DNA of 33,386 nt from Poseidonibacter antarcticus (GTDB lineage Bacteria > Campylobacterota > Campylobacteria > Campylobacterales > Arcobacteraceae), in assembly GCF_003667345.1 (NCBI RefSeq), contig NZ_RCWF01000018.1, positions 1-33,386 on the forward strand, in the 5' to 3' direction. The translations under genes were made by a program, and so were the position numbers. Numbering within the stretch: the first letter of the stretch is position 1; each line of letters begins with the position of its first letter. Below, piece after piece: positions 25,501-31,684 of the stretch. The notes below the pieces were generated by a model that saw only the letters and a program-made list of their open reading frames with translations, was not told the origin of the DNA and did no database searches.

Positions 25501-26981
25501 AAACATGCTAATGGAGTATCATCACCCATTGAACCAACTGGTTCTTTTCCATCTTTAGCCATTGGTTCAATCATTTGATCAATTGCTTCATATGTAATAT
25601 TAAAATATTTTTGTTTCTTTTCTAAATCATCAAGGATATAATCACTTGTATTTAAGAATGAATCTTCAATATATTCTTGAATATAATCCATATCATCATT
25701 TAACCATTTAGAATAATATTGAGACGATTTTAAATAATCATTAATATCATCTTCTTTTAATATTTTTCCATGTTTAAGGTCAAGTGCAATCATTTGTCCT
25801 GATTGTAATCTTCCTCTTTCTAAAATATTATCTTCTTCAAGAGTTAACGTTCCATATTCTGATGTAATATATAATTTATCATCTTTTGTAATTACATATT
25901 TAGATGGTCTTAAACCATTTCTATCAATTAAACAACCAATATGTCGACCATCAGTTAAAGAAACAGCAGCTGGACCATCCCATGCTTCCATTGAAGTTGC
26001 AGTATATTCATAGAATGCTCTTAAATCTGCATCCATATGTGGTGCATTTTGCCAAGGAGCAGGAACTAATGAACGTGCAGTTTTAAAGAAATCAGCACCA
26101 TTAGCTAACATAAATTCAAACATATTATCTAATGAAGCAGAATCTGATGAACCAGTTTGTAAAATTGGTAATAATCTTTTTAATTCTTCATCAGAAAATA
26201 TTTCTGATTTTAACTGTTCTGATTTGATTTCAACATTAAATCTATTAGCTTCCACAGAGTTAATTTCACCGTTATGAGCAATAGCTCTAAAAGGTTGTGC
26301 TAGTTTCCATTTAGGTAATGTATTAGTTGAAAATCTTTGATGAAATAATGAAAATGAGATTTTAAAGTCTTCATCTCTTAAATCAACATAAAAATGCTTA
26401 ATATGCGTAGGCATAATAAGACCTTTATAAGCAATAACTTTAGATGAAAAAGTAGGAATATAAAAATCTTCTTTATCTAATAATTTATGCTCACACTCTT
26501 TTCTTGTTAAATAAAGCATTGCATCAAATCTCTTTGATGAAATTAAAGTATTTGGCACTACAAATACTTGAATTATATTTGGTAAAGAAGCTAAAGCTTG
26601 AGCTCCTAAAGCATCTGTATCAATAGGTACTGTTCTTTTTAATACAACTTTTAAGTCATTGCTTTCACATAACTCTTCAAATGTATCAATATCAGATAAA
26701 TCTTTTGCAAAAATCATAGCAACACCATAAGTTTCAGGTAAGTCAACACCCTCTTTAGTTGCTACTTTTCGCATAAAATAGTCAGGAATAGATAATAATA
26801 AACCAGAACCATCTCCAGTTTTACCATCTGCGGCCACTGCACCCCTGTGCATCATTCTTTCAAGTGAAGTTATTGCATCTTCTAAATTTTTATGACTTTG
26901 TCTGTTCTTCATATCAGCAACAAGACCAAAACCACAGTTATCTTTAAAAGAAGTTAGTAAGTCTAAATTACAACCCATCAT
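22542..26981 (-). CDS. gltB: Glutamate synthase (NADPH) large subunit
   Basis: The 1479-residue alpha subunit carries a class II (Ntn) glutaminase domain and an FMN-dependent synthase domain. The catalytic cysteine is Cys16 in DNCGFGLVAD, so a 15-residue propeptide must be removed. MHRGAVAADGKTGDGSG follows. The central and FMN domains come next, with GGEDPKRFN and ISGGDGGTGAAPLTS in the synthase barrel. The [3Fe-4S] ligands lie in CKILRICHTNKC (about 1110-1121), and the C-terminal glycine-rich beta-helix is complete. Two ATGs occur in tandem (26981, 26978); AAAGGA is 4 nt from the first and 7 nt from the second, so either may be used. Ammonia assimilation is the expected role. Confidence 0.97.
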   Translation of the reverse strand: MMGCNLDLLTSFKDNCGFGLVADMKNRQSHKNLEDAITSLERMMHRGAVAADGKTGDGSGLLLSIPDYFMRKVATKEGVDLPETYGVAMIFAKDLSDIDTFEELCESNDLKVVLKRTVPIDTDALGAQALASLPNIIQVFVVPNTLISSKRFDAMLYLTRKECEHKLLDKEDFYIPTFSSKVIAYKGLIMPTHIKHFYVDLRDEDFKISFSLFHQRFSTNTLPKWKLAQPFRAIAHNGEINSVEANRFNVEIKSEQLKSEIFSDEELKRLLPILQTGSSDSASLDNMFEFMLANGADFFKTARSLVPAPWQNAPHMDADLRAFYEYTATSMEAWDGPAAVSLTDGRHIGCLIDRNGLRPSKYVITKDDKLYITSEYGTLTLEEDNILERGRLQSGQMIALDLKHGKILKEDDINDYLKSSQYYSKWLNDDMDYIQEYIEDSFLNTSDYILDDLEKKQKYFNITYEAIDQMIEPMAKDGKEPVGSMGDDTPLACFSNVNRNFTDFFKQKFAQVTNPPIDPYREKVVMSLETGFGQIHNILSEQPEFAKRLKTTSPILMKEKYDILYSFGYNESPRYDSYYKNKTFSTTFKTDLKDALEQLSKKVIKAVKEEDVSIIILDDRDISEKTKLIPMAMAVGYINQQLLIKGIRHSVSIICVSGEVYDPHMSAVLIAFGATAIYPYMMYATTVALYKNKDLSKYEMQRILKNTHKALNAGLLKIMSKMGICTIASYRNSGLFDIIGLSDEIINDCFEGAYTDLAGLTYEDIEKRIEKSHMNAFVDENHMFPLDLGGFYKYSNGGEYHDYGPATTNAMHNKNASKKEDISDFDSLRELVKTRDKKFIRDFLEFNSDKEAIDISEVESTEEIFKRFSSAAMSCGSISPEAHEAVAQAMNTIGGTSNSGEGGEDPKRFNTLKNSKIKQVASGRFGVTPGYLRSAQELQIKVAQGAKPGEGGQLPGHKVTPLIATLRHTVPGVTLISPPPHHDIYSIEDLAQLIFDLKQINPLAKITVKLVSSIGVGTIAAGVAKAYADKIIISGGDGGTGAAPLTSLKHAGNPWEMGLSEAHNALKANHLREFVHVQTDGGLKTGLDVVKAAMLGAESYAFGTAALTLLGCKILRICHTNKCSVGVATQDETLREYFEGTVERLISYFTFIAEDVRSILASLGYSSIEEIVGRSELLKVIDDDFAKKFDFQNILRKVDGINTCQKETNAPFDDNKYEKELLKKVHKTIENPNSPIKVNTEISNLNRSFGALISGEIARFYGDEGLPDNSININLKGIAGQSFGAFISKGMTLHLDGAANDYVGKGMNGGKIIINPKHQGQEFGGAGNTCLYGATGGKLYIRASVGERFAVRNSGCISVVEGTGDNPCEYMTGGIVVILGNTGINFGAGMTGGLGFVYDAEKAFVDKMNQELIEAVRIDTDDTERERLYLKRLLLDYLHETQSIEADRILQNFRSEIRNFWMVKPKNMTVLPLDPDEGD

Positions 26982-27097
26982 TTTCCTTTATACATTAATT
27001 TTTATATATTCCATAGTAAAGTGCAATAATATACTTTAAATTTGTTTAAAATATGGTTAAAATCAATGTTTTACAAGCTTCCATTATTTACTTTTTT

Positions 27098-27118
27098 AGT
27101 ACTACTAAAGGTAGTACT
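27098..27118. promoter_or_regulatory. Dyad symmetry between gltB and dctP
   Basis: AGTACTAC and GTAGTACT are perfect 8-bp arms around TAAAG, near the centre of the 292-nt gap between the divergent gltB and dctP genes. A 21-bp dyad of this shape suits a dimeric repressor or activator site; a weak plus-strand hairpin with TTTT after it is the alternative. The rest of the gap holds the dctP -10 box and AT-rich sequence, with no convincing gene. Confidence 0.45.
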
Positions 27119-27236
27119 TTTATAAACTTATTTTTTTCTTTAATATTCTAATTAATATGAGTTTTCTAGATTATTTTAATACAAAAAAACTTTTATAATT
27201 TCATTAAAAATACATAATTGATACATAAGTTTAGAC

Positions 27237-27242
27237 TATAAT
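27237..27242 (+). promoter_or_regulatory. -10 box for dctPQM
   Basis: Perfect TATAAT, 31 nt before the dctP ATG. The upstream segment has no -35 at 16-18 nt, as expected for this group; a TTGATA lies only 13 nt upstream. No -24/-12 sigma-54 element was found. Confidence 0.6.
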
Positions 27243-27273
27243 TTTTTAATATCAAAATTAAGGAGATATAATT

Positions 27274-28269
27274 ATGAAAAAATTATTAATAGGAACTATC
27301 GCGGCAGCAGTGGTAGCAAGTTCATCTATGGCGGCAGATTATACGTTGAAATTTTCGCATGTTGTAAGTGCTAATACTCCAAAAGGTAAAGCAGCAGATT
27401 TCTTTGAAAAGAGATTAGAAGAATTATCAGCAGGTAGAATTGACGTTCAAGTATATCCATCATCACAGTTATACAAAGATAATGCAGTTTTAAAAGCATT
27501 GAGATTAAACTCTGTTCAAATGGCAGCACCATCTTTTTCTAAGTTTGGTAAAATTGTACCTCAATTAGCACTATTTGATTTACCATTTGTTTTTAGAGAT
27601 GCAAAGCATTTACATGATGTTCAAGATGGTGAGGTAGGAAAAGAGTTAAAAGATAAAGTAACTGCAAAAGGTATTGTTGCTTTAAATTACTGGGATAATG
27701 CATTTAAACAATTAACTTCAAATAAAAACCCATTATCTATGCCAGAAGATGCAAAAGGTCAAAAGTTTAGAATTATGTCTTCAAAAGTATTAGAAGCACA
27801 ATTTCATGCTGTAGGAGCAAATCCTCAAATGATGCCTTTCTCTGAAGTGTATTCAGGTTTACAACAAGGTGTAATTGATGCGGCTGAAAATCCAATATCA
27901 AATATTTATACTAAAAAATTCCATGAAGTACAAAAATACTTAACAATTTCTAACCATGGTTATTTAGGTTACTTAGTTGTAATGTCTAAAAAATTCTGGA
28001 ATTCATTACCTGCTGATTTACAAGCTAATGTAACTCAAGCTATGAATGAAGCAACTGAAAAAGAAAGAGAATATGCAGCGCAATTAAATGATTCTCAATT
28101 AGAATTAATTAAAGAATACGCTAAAAAAACTGGTAAACTTGAAATTAGCACATTAACTCCAGAACAAAGAGAAGCTTGGAGAAAAGCAGTTAGTAAAATT
28201 TACCCTGAGTTCTATTCTGATAGAAAAATCGGAAAAGATTTAATTGAGAAAACAATAGCGACTAAATAG
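27274..28269 (+). CDS. dctP: TRAP transporter solute-binding protein (DctP)
   Basis: The periplasmic receptor of a tripartite ATP-independent transporter. Its 331 residues begin with a Sec signal peptide (MKKLL, hydrophobic core, SSSMA cleaved after Ala20). The mature protein has the DctP layout: YTLKFSHVVSANTPKG at the start, a conserved substrate Arg in KFRIMSS, and the hinge segment QGVIDAAENPISN. The Arg clamps a carboxylate, so C4-dicarboxylates or related acids are expected, but the exact ligand cannot be read. The strong AAGGAGAT RBS suggests high expression. It heads the dctPQM operon; no two-component regulator gene is nearby. Confidence 0.93.
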   Translation: MKKLLIGTIAAAVVASSSMAADYTLKFSHVVSANTPKGKAADFFEKRLEELSAGRIDVQVYPSSQLYKDNAVLKALRLNSVQMAAPSFSKFGKIVPQLALFDLPFVFRDAKHLHDVQDGEVGKELKDKVTAKGIVALNYWDNAFKQLTSNKNPLSMPEDAKGQKFRIMSSKVLEAQFHAVGANPQMMPFSEVYSGLQQGVIDAAENPISNIYTKKFHEVQKYLTISNHGYLGYLVVMSKKFWNSLPADLQANVTQAMNEATEKEREYAAQLNDSQLELIKEYAKKTGKLEISTLTPEQREAWRKAVSKIYPEFYSDRKIGKDLIEKTIATK

Positions 28270-28271
28270 TT

Positions 28272-28892
28272 ATGTTTAATCTAATCAGTAAAACTATAGG
28301 TTTTATAAATCAATCAATAGCAGCATTCGGTATAACAGCCGGTGTTGCTGTTGCTTTTACTAATGTTGTTGCAAGATATGCTTTTGATGCGTCATTAGTA
28401 TGGGCAACAGAACTTACTATCTTTTTATTTTTATGGAGTGCTTTCTTTGGTGCTGCTTATTGTTTTAAAAAAGATGCACATATTGCAGTTACAATTCTTT
28501 TAGATGTAATGCCTTCGAAAATTGCAAAAATTATGCTTTTAATTTCACATACTGTAACTATAATATTTTTATTAGCAGTTGCATATTATGGAATTTTATA
28601 TATCACAGAAATTGTAATGCCATTCGATGAAAGAGCAATTGATTTATGGGATATGCCTATGTGGATTATATACTTAGTGATTCCTATTGCATTTTTCTTT
28701 TCAGCTTACAGAGTTGGTGAAAAAATTGTACAAATTATAAGAACACCACATAGTCAAGTAGTTGCAGAAAGCGAAGCTGAGCAAGTTTTAGCTGGAATGG
28801 GTGTTAGTTCAAAAGATAAAGACAATAAATCTGTTCAACATTTAAATGACATCGTTAAAGAAGTTGAAAAGAAAACAGGAGGAATGCTATGA
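28272..28892 (+). CDS. dctQ: TRAP transporter small membrane subunit (DctQ)
   Basis: A 206-residue inner-membrane protein with four hydrophobic segments (about 10-30, 47-68, 84-106, 128-150). The family features are WATELTIFLFLWSAFFGAA and KKDAHIAV. Together with DctM it forms the Na+-coupled transporter that takes substrate from DctP. The last 55 or so residues are a hydrophilic cytoplasmic tail rich in Lys, Asp and Glu, longer than in many DctQ proteins. It starts 2 nt after dctP and its end overlaps dctM by 4 nt (ATGA). Confidence 0.92.
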   Translation: MFNLISKTIGFINQSIAAFGITAGVAVAFTNVVARYAFDASLVWATELTIFLFLWSAFFGAAYCFKKDAHIAVTILLDVMPSKIAKIMLLISHTVTIIFLLAVAYYGILYITEIVMPFDERAIDLWDMPMWIIYLVIPIAFFFSAYRVGEKIVQIIRTPHSQVVAESEAEQVLAGMGVSSKDKDNKSVQHLNDIVKEVEKKTGGML

Positions 28893-30172
28893 GTGTAGCT
28901 TTATTATTTGGTATATTTTTATTCCTTGTACTTTTAGGAACTCCTATTGCAATTTGTTTAGGAGCTGCTACTTTTACAACAATGATGATATTCACAGATA
29001 TTTCTCCTATTGAAATTTCATCAATGATGTTTGAAAAAATCAATCATTATTCATTAATGGCAATTCCAATGTTTATTTTAGCTGGTAACTTACTTTCAAA
29101 AGGTAGTGCAGCTACTAGAATTATTGAGTTTGCAAAATCAATTGTTGGTCATCTTCCAGGTGGTTTACCAATTTCTGCAATTTTTGCATCTATTATTTTT
29201 GCAGCAGTTTCAGGAAGTTCTCCTGCTACTGTTGTTGCTATTGGTTCTATTATGTTTGGAGCAATTATTCAAGCTGGTTATCCCAAGAAATATGCTGTTG
29301 GTACAATTGCCACTGCTGGTTCTTTAGGTATTTTAATTCCACCTTCAATTGTTTTAATTGTATATGGAGTTACTGCTGAAGTTTCTATTGGTAGATTATT
29401 TATGGCAGGTGTTGTTCCTGGAATTATGCTTGGAATTATGATGATGGTTGTTACTTATATTGGTGCTAGAAGATTAGGTTTTAAAAGAACTGAACCTGCA
29501 CCATTTAAAGAAAGACTTGTAAAAATGAAGGATGCTTCATGGGGTCTTATGACAATTGTTATTGTTATTGGTGGTATTTACGGTGGAATATTTACACCAA
29601 CTGAAGCAGCAGCTGTTGCAGCCGTTTGGGCATTTGTAATCTCTGTATTTGTTTATAAAGATATTAAAATGTCAGAATTTTTTGATACAGCTTTAGATTC
29701 AGCAAAAACAACTGCAATGATTATGTTCATTATTGCAAATGCAATGCTATTTGCACACTTCTTAACAATTGAGAATATTCCACAAGGAATCACTGAAGCG
29801 TTAATTGAAGCAAATGTTGATAAATATATGTTCTTATTTATGGTAAATATTCTTTTAATTTTAGCTGGTTCATTTATGGAACCATCTGCAATTATTATGA
29901 TTATGGTTCCATTATTACTTCCTGTTGCTGTTGCACTTGGAATTGATCCTATTCATTTTGGTATTGTAATTACAATCAATATGGAACTAGGAATGGTTTC
30001 ACCACCTGTTGGACTTAACTTATTTGTAACTTCTGGACTTACAGGTATGAGTATAAAAGATGTTATAGTTGCAGCGTTCCCATGGACGATGACAATTTTA
30101 GCAGGATTATTACTTGTAACTTATATACCAGAAATTGCTCTTTGGTTACCAAATCTAATGTATGGTGGATGA
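28889..30172 (+). CDS. dctM: TRAP transporter large membrane subunit (DctM)
   Basis: A 427-residue polytopic protein of normal DctM length with about 11-12 TM segments arranged as two inverted repeats. Family marks include MAIPMFILAGNLLSKG, GGLPISAIFA, SGSSPATVVAIGSIM and the second-repeat equivalent ELGMVSPPVGLNLFV. These elements form the elevator-type transport domain with Na+ sites. Expression is coupled to dctQ through the ATGA overlap. A plus-strand terminator follows 24 nt after the stop, so the operon is dctPQM only. Confidence 0.95.
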   Translation: MSVALLFGIFLFLVLLGTPIAICLGAATFTTMMIFTDISPIEISSMMFEKINHYSLMAIPMFILAGNLLSKGSAATRIIEFAKSIVGHLPGGLPISAIFASIIFAAVSGSSPATVVAIGSIMFGAIIQAGYPKKYAVGTIATAGSLGILIPPSIVLIVYGVTAEVSIGRLFMAGVVPGIMLGIMMMVVTYIGARRLGFKRTEPAPFKERLVKMKDASWGLMTIVIVIGGIYGGIFTPTEAAAVAAVWAFVISVFVYKDIKMSEFFDTALDSAKTTAMIMFIIANAMLFAHFLTIENIPQGITEALIEANVDKYMFLFMVNILLILAGSFMEPSAIIMIMVPLLLPVAVALGIDPIHFGIVITINMELGMVSPPVGLNLFVTSGLTGMSIKDVIVAAFPWTMTILAGLLLVTYIPEIALWLPNLMYGG

Positions 30173-30195
30173 TACATCTATCTATTTAAAAAAAA

Positions 30196-30224
30196 GGTAA
30201 GAGTTTTTACTCTTGCCTTTTTTT
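30196..30224 (+). terminator. Rho-independent terminator of dctPQM
   Basis: GGTAAGAG and CTCTTGCC (one T-G wobble) form an 8-bp stem around TTTTTA and are followed by seven T. It lies just after dctM on the same strand. Confidence 0.85.
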
Positions 30225-30240
30225 ATTTCTAATCATTTTT

Positions 30241-30249
30241 TGATATACT
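30241..30249 (+). promoter_or_regulatory. Extended -10 promoter for the small lipoprotein gene
   Basis: TGATATACT fits the TGn-TATAAT extended -10 form, 17 nt past the dctM terminator T-tract and 29 nt before the next ATG. The T-rich stretch just upstream is typical for this group. Confidence 0.5.
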
Positions 30250-30278
30250 TACATAAAAATTCAAGGTACTAAATACAA

Positions 30279-30464
30279 ATGAAACTATCACAAATAATAT
30301 TTCTTTTTTTCTTTGCTATAAGCATTCAAGGTTGTATAGTAGGAAGTGTAGTTGCAGCTCCTTTTAAAGTAGCAGGGGCAGTAGTAAATGTGGTGACTCC
30401 AGATGTTGTTGGAGATACAATTGCTGGAACAGGTGATGTTCTTGACACGGTTATTCCATTTTGA
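30279..30464 (+). CDS. Small putative lipoprotein (DUF6726-like)
   Basis: A 61-residue protein with an N-terminal signal peptide (Lys, then FLFFFAIS) and a lipobox-like IQGC with Cys19, so it is probably lipid-anchored after cleavage. The mature part is a short repetitive Val/Ala/Gly/Asp sequence: VVAAPFKVAGAVVNVVTPD and then VVGDTIAGTGDVLDTVIPF. This resembles small DUF6726-type proteins of unknown function; I assign the family tentatively. It has its own extended -10 promoter, with AAGG about 13 nt before the ATG. Its stop codon overlaps a TTG start of the 39-residue membrane peptide. Confidence 0.7.
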   Translation: MKLSQIIFLFFFAISIQGCIVGSVVAAPFKVAGAVVNVVTPDVVGDTIAGTGDVLDTVIPF

Positions 30465-30580
30465 GTGATTTTATATCTGAGTTAATAGGTTTTGGAATAG
30501 TTACACTTGTAGTAATAATGCTAGCATACTTTACAGCTAAACTAGAAAAAAAGTTTAAAGATAAAAATAAAGAAGATTAA
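30461..30580 (+). CDS. 39-residue single-TM small protein, TTG start
   Basis: A short reading frame begins at TTG 30461, which overlaps the lipoprotein stop in a TTGA arrangement equal to the ATGA overlaps used elsewhere here. The product is MSDFISELIG at the start, one hydrophobic helix (about 8-24), then a strongly basic tail with KLEKKFKDKNKED. This is the layout of a small membrane peptide with a cytoplasmic charged C-terminus. No separate RBS is visible, so translation would rely on coupling to the lipoprotein gene. It overlaps the convergent glycerophosphodiesterase stop by 4 nt. Function is unknown; it is not recognisable as a toxin. Confidence 0.55.
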   Translation: MSDFISELIGFGIVTLVVIMLAYFTAKLEKKFKDKNKED

Positions 30581-31293
30581 AGTTTTTTAATTTTTATATT
30601 TTCAAAAATTATGTTATCTACTATTTCCATTGCTTTTCTTCTTTTTTTCTTGTTATTAATTGTCCATGAAATTATTGGAATTCTTAGCCATCTACAAAAA
30701 TTAGGAATAAAAGTATCTAATAATTTATAATCAAGTGAAATAAAATCTGGTCTTACCCTAAAAAATCGATATAAAAATGTTATTTTATAATATTTTATTT
30801 CCAACTTTTTAATATCTCCAAATATTAATCCTCTTGAAATAGAAGGATGATATTTTTTAAACCATTGGAGGATATGATAATTAAAAGAGCAAATTGAAAA
30901 CTCACCTTTATACTCTTCTAATTGTTTAACTACTAGCTCTTCAAATAATCCTATTTCTTCATGATTTTTTATTTCAATAAGTAAAGGTACCTTTCCTCTT
31001 ACTAATTTTAATACATCACTTAATGTTGGAATTGTTTCATTTGAGTTGAAAAGTTTTATGTTTTTAATTGCATCATAGTTTTGAGTTCTTATTTTTCTTC
31101 TATCTGCACATAGTCTTATTAAATTTTTATCATGAAAAACTATTACTTTTTCATCTTTTGTTAATCTTACATCTAATTCGATTGCATAATTATTATCTAT
31201 AGCTTTTTTAAAAGCATATAAAGAATTTTCAGGTATTTCAAAACCTTTATATAATCCTCTATGTGCAATAGGTTGATTTTTAATCCAATTCAT
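30577..31293 (-). CDS. Glycerophosphodiester phosphodiesterase family protein
   Basis: A 238-residue GDPD-fold enzyme that splits glycerophosphodiesters into glycerol-3-phosphate and an alcohol. Active-site residues are visible in IAHRGLYKGFEIPENS (His11, Arg12, Glu22), AIELDVRLTKD (Glu39, Asp41) and VFHDKNL (His54, Asp55). The length fits cytoplasmic UgpQ-type enzymes, and there is no signal peptide. A TATAAT at 31317-31312 lies 19 nt before the ATG, with a weak RBS, so it is probably a single-gene unit. The C-terminal segment is basic. It converges on the small lipoprotein/peptide pair. Confidence 0.9.
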   Translation of the reverse strand: MNWIKNQPIAHRGLYKGFEIPENSLYAFKKAIDNNYAIELDVRLTKDEKVIVFHDKNLIRLCADRRKIRTQNYDAIKNIKLFNSNETIPTLSDVLKLVRGKVPLLIEIKNHEEIGLFEELVVKQLEEYKGEFSICSFNYHILQWFKKYHPSISRGLIFGDIKKLEIKYYKITFLYRFFRVRPDFISLDYKLLDTFIPNFCRWLRIPIISWTINNKKKRRKAMEIVDNIIFENIKIKKL

Positions 31294-31311
31294 AATAAAT
31301 CTTTTTTATTA

Positions 31312-31317
31312 ATTATA
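31312..31317 (-). promoter_or_regulatory. Probable -10 box for the glycerophosphodiesterase gene
   Basis: TATAAT on the minus strand ending 19 nt before the ATG at 31293; no -35 partner is evident. Confidence 0.45.
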
Positions 31318-31320
31318 TAC

Positions 31321-31500
31321 TAGTTAGATTTCATTTTAATTACATGTATAATCAAAAAAAATTTGGAACATAAAGTAGTAAATTTTGATAAATACTCGAC
31401 AATTAAATACAAAACACCTTAAAAAACAACTTTCTAACAATTCTAAATAAAACTTAGATAAAGTTCCAAAACTTAAAATTTTTTATTTCTGAGTATGAAT
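31321..31500. other. Gene-free AT-rich stretch
   Basis: Part of the 391-nt gap 31294-31684. Apart from the -10 box at its left side, the remnant at 31501-31620 and the terminator at 31639-31677, I see no gene, strong repeat or RNA structure here. It probably represents eroded sequence of the adjacent remnant. Confidence 0.5.
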
Positions 31501-31620
31501 TTAGAGTACCGCTCCACCTTTATGTTGAATACATAGCCAATTATTTCCTCCAATACATGAAAGATAAAAATGATTCCTTGTTTTAATAAATGATAGTTCC
31601 TCATCAGTTAAGGTATTCAT
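31501..31620 (-). pseudogene. Truncated PNPOx-family (FMN-binding) protein, N-terminal remnant
   Basis: A 39-codon frame from ATG 31620 to TAA 31501 encodes LTDEELSFIKTRNHFYLS, a short spacer, then NNWLCIQHKGG. This follows the N-terminal pattern of pyridoxamine-phosphate-oxidase-like proteins (FI..RD.FYLAT, then GWPYVQHRGG). It stops three residues after the GG, where intact members continue with GFLKVLD and about 100-150 more residues. No continuation could be traced in the other minus-strand frames down to 31300, and no RBS precedes the ATG. I read it as a decayed gene. Identification rests on motif memory only. Confidence 0.5.
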
Positions 31621-31638
31621 ATTAATGTCTAATTAAAA

Positions 31639-31677
31639 AAATTACTATAAGTTTTGAAGTTTGACTTATAGTAATTT
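31639..31677 (-). terminator. Terminator of the nitrite/sulfite reductase gene
   Basis: AAATTACTATAAGT and ACTTATAGTAATTT are perfect 14-bp arms with an 11-nt loop. On the minus strand the hairpin runs into a T-tract. It begins 7 nt after the reductase stop at 31685. Confidence 0.75.
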
Positions 31678-31684
31678 AAAATAT

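Noticed and set aside
27053-27151. 32-codon plus-strand frame between gltB and dctP
   Set aside because: No RBS, low-complexity composition, and it runs through the dyad at 27098-27118; best explained as chance in AT-rich sequence.
27237-27273. Possible sigma-54 promoter for the TRAP operon
   Set aside because: Dicarboxylate TRAP operons can use sigma-54, but no GG-N10-GC element was found; a perfect TATAAT explains initiation.
30196-30224. Hairpin after dctM considered as an operator
   Set aside because: GC-containing stem followed by seven T right after the last operon gene is a standard intrinsic terminator.
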